Source of the DNA: Flavobacterium sp. 245
GTDB lineage: Bacteria > Bacteroidota > Bacteroidia > Flavobacteriales > Flavobacteriaceae
Length of the DNA stretch: 64,000 nt
Assembly (NCBI RefSeq): GCF_004362055.1
Contig: NZ_SNXB01000003.1
Location: 124,001 to 188,000 of the forward strand
Direction: 5' to 3'
Part shown: piece by piece, positions 7,702 to 14,922 of the stretch
Layout: every line of letters starts with the position of its first letter
How positions within the stretch are numbered: the first letter of the stretch is position 1
Position numbers and translations under genes: made by a program
The notes under the pieces: model-generated
Seen by the model: the letters and a program-made list of their open reading frames with translations, nothing else
What the model was told of the DNA's origin: nothing
The model's database searches: none

Positions 7702-7797
7702 CTACTGCCTGTATTGATGCACCTGTGTTGTTAAACGTCCAAGATCGAAACTCGGGTTTAGCAGTTGTGTGTTGTATATGTTGTTATATAAAGCCAT
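7702..7797 (-). CDS. Possible 31-aa peptide in a short transcription unit
   Basis: A small ORF runs from ATG 7797 to TAG 7704-7702 (begins MALYNNIYNTQLLNPSFDLG, ends HQYRQ). It is the only ORF between a good promoter (7866-7898) and a terminator (7676-7645), so a transcript of about 215 nt would consist of a 65-nt leader, this ORF and the terminator. The frame is open further upstream to 7929, but that start lies before the predicted transcription start. The unit could equally be a non-coding RNA; the tail contains a GGATA-GTCG-TATCC hairpin. The peptide resembles nothing I know. Confidence 0.35.
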   Translation of the reverse strand: MALYNNIYNTQLLNPSFDLGRLTTQVHQYRQ

Positions 7798-7865
7798 TTT
7801 ATATGTTGTATTATATTTTGAAATCGTTATTGCTATTTGAATTTCTGTTTTCAGATTTTCTTCGG

Positions 7866-7898
7866 CAAAGATAAAGTCGAAAAAATCAATTATCCAAA
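7866..7898 (-). promoter_or_regulatory. Bacteroidota-type promoter for the short unit
   Basis: On the minus strand TTTG (7898-7895) precedes TATCTTTG (7873-7866) by 21 bases, matching the -33/-7 arrangement TTTG...TAnnTTTG. Transcription would start near 7860. Confidence 0.55.
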
Positions 7899-8130
7899 TC
7901 TTTTTTAAGATTATTTTATTGATTATCAAATAGTTAAACTTAAAATTAAATCATAGAAATTCCTGTCCGCAAACTTGTGCAGCTTTCTTTTTGTATCAAA
8001 TGACTGTCTCTCATCAGATTACTTTTCAAGATTATATTTCGCTATTTGGTTTTATCATGTACTATTTGGTCAATTATTTTTTTAATTATTTTTAGTTATG
8101 GTTTGATTTTCGTTATTTTAAATCATCTTT

Positions 8131-8157
8131 TTGTCACACTGAGCGAAGTCGAAGTGC
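8131..8157. repeat. Dispersed repeat GTCACACTGAGCGAAGTCGAAG type
   Basis: The sequence containing CACTGAGCGAAGTCGAAGTG is a very common dispersed intergenic motif in Flavobacteriia. It is imperfectly self-complementary and lies just beyond the terminator at 8186. Confidence 0.55.
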
Positions 8158-8185
8158 CTTTTTACCGAAGTCAAAATGCCTTAAA

Positions 8186-8218
8186 ACAAAAAAAGCGTCC
8201 CAAAATAAGGACGCTTTT
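8186..8218. terminator. Bidirectional terminator of the small RNA unit
   Basis: AAAAGCGTCC (8191-8200) pairs perfectly with GGACGCTTTT (8209-8218) around a seven- to eight-base loop; a T run follows on the minus strand. Confidence 0.8.
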
Positions 8219-8366
8219 CTATTTTATGTTGAGTTTGAAACTACAATTACATTCCTATTCCATAAAATACATATGACATCCTGAGTCTTTAGCCGGAAGA
8301 AATCCCGCTAAACGATCGCTATTTTTTATTGCTGACAGGTTCATATGATTGTTTTTTTACTAATTC
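8186..8366 (-). ncRNA. Structured small RNA candidate, about 180 nt
   Basis: A strong promoter (8372-8404) and terminator (8186-8218) bound a region with no convincing ORF but strong secondary structure. A long stem joins 8349-8336 with 8283-8270 (ATCATATGA and CCTG against CAGG and TCATATG). It encloses an internal hairpin TTTAGC/GCTAAA with a GGGA/TCC top (about 8315-8291). A second perfect nine-pair stem TATTTTATG/CATAAAATA joins 8269-8261 with 8228-8220, and the terminator hairpin follows. A long stem with a large internal bubble recalls 6S RNA; Rfam 6S-Flavo is the first model to test. A ten-codon ORF (MSYVFYGIGM) inside is probably fortuitous. Confidence 0.5.
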
Positions 8367-8371
8367 GAGGG

Positions 8372-8404
8372 CAAATGTAGATGTTTTTTGGATAATTTAA
8401 CAAA
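8372..8404 (-). promoter_or_regulatory. Bacteroidota-type promoter for the structured small RNA
   Basis: On the minus strand TTTG (8404-8401) and TACATTTG (8379-8372) are 21 bases apart, the same spacing as the promoter at 7866-7898. The -7 element matches TAnnTTTG exactly, which places the transcript start near 8365. Confidence 0.65.
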
Positions 8405-8477
8405 TTTTAGTGAAATTAAATTTTTTATAACAAATCTTGCAGATTGATATTTGCAGGGTTTATTGATGTAATTGTAC

Positions 8478-8512
8478 TCACGAGAGGGACGCTCGCGCCT
8501 GCAGGGGGATTT
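8478..8512. repeat. Left repeat flanking the IS3-like pair
   Basis: The stretch around GAGAGGGACGCTCGC and CTGCAGGGGGATTTT resembles, in inverted orientation, the sequence at 10619-10645, and in direct orientation that at 10683-10712. Shared elements are ACGYTCGC, GCAGG and a following T-rich run. It may mark the left end of the accessory insert. Confidence 0.45.
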
Positions 8513-8585
8513 TGTTTTCTAATATGTTGTAATTTAGATTGTCATTTTTTTGTGATAAGGTTGATTAACATTAAAATTTAATGAT

Positions 8586-9767
8586 ATGAATAAAAATGTA
8601 AGACATTACGACCCCATCTTCAAAGAGAATGCAGTTCTATTAAGTTATGTAAGAAATACGGTTTCAGAAACTGCGGATGAATTAGGTGTTAATCCTAAAA
8701 TGCTTTCTAAATGGCGAACTACTTATTCTAAATTTGCAAAGGGAAGTTTTCCATGTCTAGGCCGAAAAAGAGTTTATTATGAAAACAAGGAAATCTACGA
8801 ATTAGAAAAGGAGCTAGCAGATTCCCAACTACGGTTAGAAATACTGGAAAAAGGAATTAAATATATCAATCAAGGTAAACAGTTACTTTGTAATTTTATA
8901 CATCAAAACAGAGATAAATACCCTTTGTATAAAATGTGCGAGGTCTTAGGGGCATCCCATTCTACCTACGATTTATGGAAAAAACAGCCTTTTTCTAAAA
9001 CAGAAACCCGTGTCTACCTACTTAAAAAGGAAATAAGTTCTATATTTTTTGAATTTGAACAGCATAAAGGAGCTGTATTAATTACGAGAGAACTGCACAG
9101 TCGTGGATTTCAAATTTCTGAGGGACAAGTATCGTTTTGGATGAAAGAGCTTGGCTTGCGAAGTAAAGTAAAAAAGAAATTCAAAGTTACAACCAATTCA
9201 AAACATAATTTATGTATTGCGCCAAATGTTCTAAACAGGCAATTTAAAGTTGATAAACCTTGCAAAGTATGGGTTTCAGATATAACTTATATTCGTATTG
9301 ATAAAAGGTTTTTATATCTCACCGTTGTTATGGACTTGTATGATAGAAAAATAATAGGATTGCATTTGAGTTCTGGACTTTCTACCAAAGTCACAACTTT
9401 ACCTGCTTTTGAAAAAGCAATAGCTAATCGTCCCGTTACAGAAGGATTAATATTACATTCTGATAAAGGAATTCAGTATGCAAATAAATTGTTTACAAAT
9501 AAATTGGCTGAATATAATTGCATACCAAGTATGAGTCGAACGGGAGACAGTTATGATAATGCTGTTGTGGAAAGTTTTTTTAATACTTTAAAAAGAGAAG
9601 CAATTTATAAGCAGAAGAGATTATTAACAACAAGTGAAATGAAAATTGTTATACTTGAATATATAGAAAACTGGTATAATAAAAAAAGAATACATTCCAG
9701 TCTTAATTACAAGTCAATTGAGGAATTTAATAATATTAATCATGAAAAAGAGGAGGATACATTATAA
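8586..9767 (+). CDS. IS3-family transposase with fused OrfA/OrfB parts
   Basis: The 393-residue protein carries an N-terminal helix-turn-helix (about residues 10-60), a helical linker, an HTH_21-type segment (about 145-195) and an rve integrase core (about 225-380). The DDE triad is visible: D232 in WVSDITYI, D293 in LHSDKGIQYAN and E329 in DNAVVESFFNTLKRE. In classical IS3 elements OrfA and OrfB are joined by frameshifting; here they are one continuous frame, so no frameshift is needed. The catalytic residues are intact. The gene is more AT-rich than its surroundings, consistent with transfer. Its 3' end overlaps the next gene by 26 bases. Confidence 0.85.
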   Translation: MNKNVRHYDPIFKENAVLLSYVRNTVSETADELGVNPKMLSKWRTTYSKFAKGSFPCLGRKRVYYENKEIYELEKELADSQLRLEILEKGIKYINQGKQLLCNFIHQNRDKYPLYKMCEVLGASHSTYDLWKKQPFSKTETRVYLLKKEISSIFFEFEQHKGAVLITRELHSRGFQISEGQVSFWMKELGLRSKVKKKFKVTTNSKHNLCIAPNVLNRQFKVDKPCKVWVSDITYIRIDKRFLYLTVVMDLYDRKIIGLHLSSGLSTKVTTLPAFEKAIANRPVTEGLILHSDKGIQYANKLFTNKLAEYNCIPSMSRTGDSYDNAVVESFFNTLKREAIYKQKRLLTTSEMKIVILEYIENWYNKKRIHSSLNYKSIEEFNNINHEKEEDTL

Positions 9768-10374
9768 CCGAGATTTCAAATTAAAAGCTATTCAACTAAG
9801 CTATGAAAATGGAAATGTAACTCAGACGGCTAGAGATTTGCAAATAAGTATCAAATCTCTGTCTTTGTGGCGAAATATTTTAAAAAAGAAGGGAGATGCA
9901 AGCTTTCCAGGTAAAGGGAATTCAATATCAAGTTCTGAAGAGAAAAAGATTAAAATTCTTAAAAAAAAGATTAAGAATATAAATCTAAAGTTTGAAATTG
10001 TTAGAAATGCTAGGGAGTTTATTATTTCTGGTAAACCTTTTATTTTTCACTTTATTGCAGAAAATGAAAAGAATTACTCTAAAGAATTCTTATGTAAAAC
10101 ATTAGGCACAAACACAGTAGCTTATCGAACATGGAAAAGAGGTTTTCTCACAGAAAAAGCAAAATATAAAATTAATTTAAAAGATGAAATCAATTCCATC
10201 TTTGTTGCATCAAGAGAAACTTATGGATGTTTTCGTATCGCAGCAGAACTTGAAAAATGTGGATATTTAGTTTCGCCCAATACAGTGTTTAGATATATGA
10301 AAGAGTTAGGCATATATGTATCAATAAAGAAAAATAATCAAGCAATCAAAAATAAACGAATTATTAGAAATTAG
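9742..10374 (+). CDS. Truncated IS3-like transposase paralogue without the DDE core
   Basis: I chose ATG 9742, which overlaps the upstream transposase by 26 bases and suggests translational coupling; the start at 9718 is not needed. The 210-residue product is colinear with the first half of its neighbour: an N-terminal helix-turn-helix (about residues 10-45), a basic helical linker, and the HTH_21-like segment (SRETYGCFRIAAELEKCGYL). It stops just before the integrase core would begin. It therefore keeps the DNA-binding parts but cannot catalyse transposition. It may be a decayed second copy, or a regulator or DNA-binding subunit for the intact protein. Confidence 0.7.
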   Translation: MKKRRIHYNRDFKLKAIQLSYENGNVTQTARDLQISIKSLSLWRNILKKKGDASFPGKGNSISSSEEKKIKILKKKIKNINLKFEIVRNAREFIISGKPFIFHFIAENEKNYSKEFLCKTLGTNTVAYRTWKRGFLTEKAKYKINLKDEINSIFVASRETYGCFRIAAELEKCGYLVSPNTVFRYMKELGIYVSIKKNNQAIKNKRIIRN

Positions 10375-10464
10375 CATTAGTGGATTTATTTGTCTTATTG
10401 TATTATAAATGAATCTTTAATGGACTTTTTTACTTTTTACTCTTCTATATTTTTGATAAAAAAA

Positions 10465-10620
10465 ATGGCAATTGTAAGAAGTCATATTGATTTTAAAAAT
10501 GTAGAGAAATTAGTTCAAGTCGAAGCCCAAAGGAAAAAGATACTTTGGGAATTAAAAAGCAAAAAGCTATTAATAGGTTTAATCGTTTTTCTTCTAATAA
10601 TTATATTTTTAATGGAATAA
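10465..10620 (+). CDS. Small single-pass membrane protein, 51 aa
   Basis: I prefer ATG 10465 (MAIVRSHIDFKNVEKLVQVE...) because it follows an A-rich stretch; the frame extends upstream to 10390. A charged N-terminal helix of about 30 residues precedes a C-terminal hydrophobic helix (KLLIGLIVFLLIIIFLME). The protein is otherwise unrecognised. It lies between the truncated transposase and the right-hand repeat. Confidence 0.35.
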   Translation: MAIVRSHIDFKNVEKLVQVEAQRKKILWELKSKKLLIGLIVFLLIIIFLME

Positions 10621-10712
10621 AACTCCTGCCTGGGCGAACGTCTCAATAGCGCTCATATATTTTTTGAAGTTGGTTACTTTCAAAAGCGTGACGTTCGCAT
10701 CAGCAGGGGAAT
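10621..10712. repeat. Inverted repeat at the right end of the IS3-like region
   Basis: CTCCTGCCTGGGCGAACGTC (about 10623-10642) is nearly the reverse complement of GACGTTCGCATCAGCAGGGG (about 10688-10707). The arms resemble the left repeat at 8478-8512. Confidence 0.55.
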
Positions 10713-10746
10713 TAACTACAAAGATTGTTTTATTTTCTGTGCAAAT

Positions 10747-10784
10747 AAAAACAAAAGCTACAATATCTTGTAGCTTTTGTTTTT
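10747..10784. terminator. Perfect 17-bp bidirectional terminator hairpin
   Basis: 10747-10763 and 10768-10784 are exact complements (core AAAGCTACAA/TTGTAGCTTT) around TATC, with T and A runs on both sides. Confidence 0.75.
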
Positions 10785-10810
10785 ATAATTTGTATTGCTT
10801 CTTATGTTCT

Positions 10811-10870
10811 GGGCACGGATTGCAAATCCGCGCTAACGAACCGTACACGCATACCCGTGCGATCGGGTTA
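10811..10870. repeat. GC-rich repeat with a CGGATTGCAAATCCG palindrome
   Basis: CGGATTGCAAATCCG (10816-10830) is a palindromic hairpin, followed by GCGCTAACGAACCG and an ACCCGTGCGATCGGGT hairpin. It is GC-rich against AT-rich surroundings and looks like a dispersed intergenic repeat. The frame that crosses 10664-10972 is broken by this and the terminator and is not a gene. Confidence 0.5.
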
Positions 10871-10977
10871 TTCCTTTTGTGGAGTATTTTATTTATTTAT
10901 TTGAAGTTCGTGAAGAGTAAGGATGGCGATTTTGGTGGGTTGAAGCCTGTTGAGAATGTGATTGGTTCTTAATTAAC

Positions 10978-11124
10978 TTAGCGTTGTTTCTTCACTTTTG
11001 ATTTACTTGCCTGACTTAAACGTTCTGCCTGTGCTCTTGCTTTTTCAATAGTAACAGGCCCCTGTTTTGATAATATTTCCATACCAATTTTAGCTCTTTC
11101 CTGAAATGATATTTTGTAGTTCAT
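10978..11124 (-). CDS. Small basic hypothetical protein, 48 aa
   Basis: A 48-residue ORF starts at ATG 11124 (MNYKISFQERAKIGMEILSK) and ends KSKVKKQR. The first half reads like an amphipathic helix and the tail is strongly basic, with no membrane segment. The composition is that of a real protein rather than a chance ORF, and such short basic proteins occur as conserved hypotheticals in Bacteroidota accessory regions. Function unknown. Confidence 0.45.
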   Translation of the reverse strand: MNYKISFQERAKIGMEILSKQGPVTIEKARAQAERLSQASKSKVKKQR

Positions 11125-11169
11125 GTTAATGAAGTTTATAACCCAAATATACCAAACTATAATTGTACT

Positions 11170-11268
11170 TTCAATCCTCTTGATAAAGTTGTGGAGCTTT
11201 ACGAACGTTTGGTTCTGGCTGAAAGAGAAAAGGTTGAATATTTAGAGAAATTATTGAAAGGGAAATAA
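11170..11268 (+). pseudogene. C-terminal remnant of a helix-turn-helix regulator
   Basis: The plus-strand frame reads FNPLDKVVELYERLVLAERE and then EYLEKLLKGK before TAA. This is the coiled C-terminal end typical of Bacteroidota Xre-type regulators (VELYERLLKAE...LLE). No DNA-binding part or start codon lies upstream, because the 48-aa gene occupies that DNA on the other strand. It is probably a fragment left by insertion of the defence island. Confidence 0.4.
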
Positions 11269-11319
11269 TATTCTTATCTAGGATTTATTTAGTAAATTGT
11301 CTCTAATATACTTTAATTA

Positions 11320-13806
11320 TTAATTCAGATATTTTTCAATCTCAAACTTGAACAACTCAGGTTTTGAAGATAAATATTTTTTAAAATCGATCTTATTTTT
11401 AGCTTTTAGATTTCCATTTTTATCTAATTCAATATTTGAAATTTGATTGTCTTTTCTCAATTCTGAAATTGTACTTACACTTAATCCAAATCTAACTAAA
11501 TCAATTATTGAACTATTAGTGGTGCCATAAACTATTTTAAGATAATAATCATTAGGTATAATTTCAAAATCATGAAGAAATGAAATCAATTGAGTTATTT
11601 TATATCCGATAAAATCTTCTTCTATTTTTAATTTTACAATAGCGATATTGATCAAATCTACTTGGGTATCTGATAAATCAATATAAACTTGGCTATCATA
11701 TCTTTCAGTATCTTCATCATATTTTGATTTTTTACCTGCTTCTTTTGATGTTAATTGACCGTAACTTGTCCCGATAAATAAATATGGATCATCTGTCTTT
11801 GCCTTTTTATCAAAATAATCCTTAGTTGAGATTATTCTTTGATTCAAATGCATATGTTGTACTACTTCAATAAAATTATTGTAATAATTTCTAGCTTTTA
11901 CTTCGCTTAAACGAGAAATTTCAAAATCAGTTATATTACTAACTTGATTATTGACGAAAATTTCATTTACGATGTCAATAATTTTATCATTTTCATCAAA
12001 GACATATTTATGAATATTTGTAATTATAATTTTAATAGCTAAATCTATATTTTCAAAATAATTACTGATAGAATTTTCTATACAATATCTCTTAATTCTA
12101 TCAAATTCATTTTTTGGTTCTTCTAAAATAAAATCTGAGAAATCATTTATCTTTTTATCTTCCAACTTTTGCTTTTTTACTCTTTCGTCACTTGCAAGAT
12201 TCAACTTCTCAATATCATAATTTTCAGCAATTGGATTTTCAATAATATCTTTTACATTTTCACGATTAAGTTTTTCCATTGTACTCTTCATTGATCTCTT
12301 TCCCTGAAATATTTCATGATCTAGAAAATGAATTTTTGAAATTAATCTATCTAAAGTTTTATCATTAAAAATAAAATTTAATCTATTTGCTCTACCAATT
12401 AAATTAATTAGATCATTATAAGAGATGTTTCTTTTTCCAGCTCTATTATTTGTAATAAAAATCGTTTCAATTGGCATATTAATTCCTTCAAGTACAACCT
12501 TATTTGCTACCAAATATTTAATTTCATCAATTTCTCTATATTTGCTCTCTATATATTCTTTTACAATATTTGGTATTTTGCCATGCAAATACACAATCCC
12601 TTTACTTAAAAATTTAGCAAGCTTAAAATCTTTATGAACTTCTTTTTTTAATACGGAGATTATTTTTTTTATTTCCAAATTATCCTCTTTTGAATCTCTC
12701 AAATTATTATACAATGTTTCTGCAAAAAGCTCAATTGTTGGTGGTTTATTCTGATAAAAGAAATTCTTTGATTTTAAATTATGAGTGATATAGTCAAAAT
12801 ATGTGATTTTTAAATCTAAAGGATAAAATTCTCCCGAAAATCTATTAAAAAAGTAGCTTTTGTTATTGTTAAAATAATAAACTTCAAAACTTTTAAAATC
12901 ATGATTAACTTTCTTTACTGAAATTTCTCCTTGAAAAGTTTTTTTTAATTTTAAGTTTTGAACTGAACCAATTAATGGAGATAAGTAAATAATTCTTTGA
13001 TTATTATTTCTACTATAATTTAATTGTAATAATCTCGCTAAAATAAAACTTCTTGAATCTCTTTTGAAAATATTATGAGCTTCATCTACAAATAAAACAT
13101 CATAATAATTTCTTTTATTACTATTTAAAATGCGTGTTGCTCTTTCTTGTGTTAAAATTCCAATAAATTTACTTTCATTGGAATACATTTCATCATGTAA
13201 AACTAATTTATAATCGCCAGACAATTCTTTTAAATCAAGATAGGTTTGAATTAATAATGATTTTGTAGGTACTATAACAGCAATTCTATTTGGCTTATTT
13301 ATTTTAATAAAATCTTTAACTATCGAACTTTTCCCATATGAAGTTGGAGCGATGTAGGCTATCTCATTTCCTTCAAAGCTTATTATTTTTTTTCTAGAAT
13401 TATTTTGCTCCAATGATTCAACATAACCTTGTCGAATTTCATAGTTTTTTTTGAACAAACTATAGGCAAAAGCATCAACAATAATATTTTTCGTGTTTAA
13501 TTTCAGTAATTCTTTTCGGAGTATAAATTCTACAAGTGGATAAAAACCTAATTGCATAGATATATCATATAATGCTTGATACATATTATAAGAAAGTGAA
13601 TACTTTAGAATAATATAATAACCTATTTTAAAGTAAGAAGTATATCTTTTGTCTGAATCATATAATTTAAAAAACAATATAGAACAAGTCAAAAGAAATT
13701 CATTTTCATCAAACGATAGATCTTGGTTTAGACATAACTTTTCAATAGTTTCCCTAAACTTTTCATTATTTCTTAATCTACGTAATTGCTCAATATCTTT
13801 TTCCAC
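11320..13806 (-). CDS. hamB: Hachiman-type defence helicase (HamB-like)
   Basis: The 828-residue protein is a superfamily 2 helicase. Walker A is APTSYGKSS at residues 153-161, the DEAH box is D241-H244 in FVDEAHNIF, and motif VI is GRANR at 471-475. A helical N-terminal region of about 145 residues precedes the motor, and a C-terminal extension of about 300 residues follows it, with no methylase or nuclease motif. Its gene starts two bases after the stop of the upstream PD-(D/E)xK protein (HamA-like), which is the gene order of the two-gene Hachiman antiphage system. In characterised Hachiman, the helicase senses damaged or aberrant DNA and unleashes the nuclease. Assignment rests on architecture and pairing, so another nuclease/helicase defence pair remains possible. 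Confidence 0.65.
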   Translation of the reverse strand: MEKDIEQLRRLRNNEKFRETIEKLCLNQDLSFDENEFLLTCSILFFKLYDSDKRYTSYFKIGYYIILKYSLSYNMYQALYDISMQLGFYPLVEFILRKELLKLNTKNIIVDAFAYSLFKKNYEIRQGYVESLEQNNSRKKIISFEGNEIAYIAPTSYGKSSIVKDFIKINKPNRIAVIVPTKSLLIQTYLDLKELSGDYKLVLHDEMYSNESKFIGILTQERATRILNSNKRNYYDVLFVDEAHNIFKRDSRSFILARLLQLNYSRNNNQRIIYLSPLIGSVQNLKLKKTFQGEISVKKVNHDFKSFEVYYFNNNKSYFFNRFSGEFYPLDLKITYFDYITHNLKSKNFFYQNKPPTIELFAETLYNNLRDSKEDNLEIKKIISVLKKEVHKDFKLAKFLSKGIVYLHGKIPNIVKEYIESKYREIDEIKYLVANKVVLEGINMPIETIFITNNRAGKRNISYNDLINLIGRANRLNFIFNDKTLDRLISKIHFLDHEIFQGKRSMKSTMEKLNRENVKDIIENPIAENYDIEKLNLASDERVKKQKLEDKKINDFSDFILEEPKNEFDRIKRYCIENSISNYFENIDLAIKIIITNIHKYVFDENDKIIDIVNEIFVNNQVSNITDFEISRLSEVKARNYYNNFIEVVQHMHLNQRIISTKDYFDKKAKTDDPYLFIGTSYGQLTSKEAGKKSKYDEDTERYDSQVYIDLSDTQVDLINIAIVKLKIEEDFIGYKITQLISFLHDFEIIPNDYYLKIVYGTTNSSIIDLVRFGLSVSTISELRKDNQISNIELDKNGNLKAKNKIDFKKYLSSKPELFKFEIEKYLN

Positions 13807-13808
13807 TA

Positions 13809-14576
13809 TTAACTTTTTATAAACTTTATAAAATCATCAACACTCTTTTTATTAACGCACAGAACATTTAATTTTTTAGCTTCTTTTTTAACTATTTCCT
13901 TTTCTAATTTCTTTTTTAACTCCTCATTATTAATTTTTTTCCAACTTGCCTTTAAATAAATCGTTGAACAGGGAATTATATTAAATTCTTTAATTTTATG
14001 TTTTTTATTATTGATAAAATCAGAACTTAATTTTTTTATATTTTCTGTTAAAGTTTTATTTGGGTTTGCGACTTGTATATGGTGTTTTGCATTCTCCCAA
14101 GGATCATTTATCTTTAAATCTTTTTCACTAGATTCTATTTTGGTTTTAATATCAGAGTATGCTTTATTAATTTCGCTAAAGTGAGTATTTGTAAGGACTG
14201 TGGTTGACTTACTTTCTACTAACCACATTTCATCATTCAACATGTACAATCCATCAAATCCTTTCTTTGGCCCTCTTTCTTCTAAGTTTTTAAATAAAGA
14301 ATATTGTTCAAATTTTCTAGATCGCAAGTACAAATGGCAAATAAATTCAGCAACAAATCCATTCGTAGCTCTTTCATCCTTTTTCTTTCTATCAATCCAT
14401 ATTTTAATTCTTTTCTTTACATCTTTGAGATCTTCATCATTAACACTTCCATTTCTAATAAAACCAATCTCTTCTTCAATTAATTTTACAAAATCATTTG
14501 TATAATTTTCAATATTGATAAAGTTAAGTGTAACCTTTTTATTTAATTGAATTACATTGTGATTGAAAATATTCAT
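13809..14576 (-). CDS. hamA: Hachiman-type nuclease (HamA-like, DUF1837)
   Basis: The 255-residue protein has a PD-(D/E)xK nuclease motif: D108 in GPKKGFDGLYM, then E121 and K123 in MWLVESKST. An ATNGFVAEFICHLYL helix precedes the motif, as in DUF1837/HamA proteins where the conserved sequence reads like G-E...D...ExK. Length fits the usual 250-300 residues. It is encoded immediately before the helicase with a two-base gap, so the two are co-transcribed and probably form a complex. The expected role is degradation of DNA or arrest of the cell when the helicase detects phage replication. The gene is markedly AT-rich. I am confident of the nuclease fold and moderately so of the Hachiman label. 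Confidence 0.65.
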   Translation of the reverse strand: MNIFNHNVIQLNKKVTLNFINIENYTNDFVKLIEEEIGFIRNGSVNDEDLKDVKKRIKIWIDRKKKDERATNGFVAEFICHLYLRSRKFEQYSLFKNLEERGPKKGFDGLYMLNDEMWLVESKSTTVLTNTHFSEINKAYSDIKTKIESSEKDLKINDPWENAKHHIQVANPNKTLTENIKKLSSDFINNKKHKIKEFNIIPCSTIYLKASWKKINNEELKKKLEKEIVKKEAKKLNVLCVNKKSVDDFIKFIKS

Positions 14577-14579
14577 AAT

Positions 14580-14675
14580 TTATAATTTTATAATTTCTCT
14601 AAAAAACAAATCCAATTCATCACTCAAATTCCTCTCACTTCCCAATTTACTAGAATTTTCCTGATTAAATTTCAT
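14580..14675 (-). CDS. Possible short ORF ahead of the Hachiman pair
   Basis: A 31-residue ORF starts at ATG 14675 (MKFNQENSSKLGSERNLSDE) and stops three bases before the nuclease start. The frame is open upstream for about 20 more codons (KICENKRSALRDFLLET) with no start codon, so a longer protein may have lost its beginning. It could be a leader peptide, an antitoxin-like remnant, or nothing. The rest of 14676-14922 is AT-rich and holds no gene that I can see. Confidence 0.25.
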   Translation of the reverse strand: MKFNQENSSKLGSERNLSDELDLFFREIIKL

Positions 14676-14922
14676 AGTTTCTAATAAAAAGTCTCTTAGT
14701 GCACTTCTTTTGTTTTCGCATATTTTTTAGTTTAATCAAAGATGTATTAATTTTCGCTAATAAGTTTACGGATTTCCGTAAGTCTTAAAGGTTGTCTCTA
14801 TCCAAATATAAATAAACAAAAAACCTTTAAACCCAGTACAAATACCTGAATTTAAAGGCTATAAATAAAGCCGATTAAAGACTTAGTTTCTTAGTAAGAA
14901 TCCATCAAAAACAATCCATTTC

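Larger units (their letters stand above)
8478..10645. mobile_element. IS3-like tandem transposase element with inverted flanks
   Basis: Two translationally overlapping IS3-type transposase genes lie between imperfect inverted repeats at 8478-8512 and 10619-10645. The second gene lacks the catalytic core. No target-site duplication is evident and the ends do not show classical IS3 terminal repeats, so the boundaries are approximate and the element may be immobile. Confidence 0.5.

Noticed and set aside
7702..7929. 75-aa version of the small ORF starting at 7929
   Set aside because: Its start lies upstream of the promoter at 7866-7898, so only the 31-aa form fits the predicted transcript.
8046..8276. 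76-aa plus-strand ORF
   Set aside because: It runs across the dispersed repeat and the opposite strand of the structured small RNA and its terminator.
10664..10972. Plus-strand ORF of 102 aa after the IS3-like pair
   Set aside because: It crosses a repeat, a perfect terminator hairpin and a palindromic repeat; no domain is visible.
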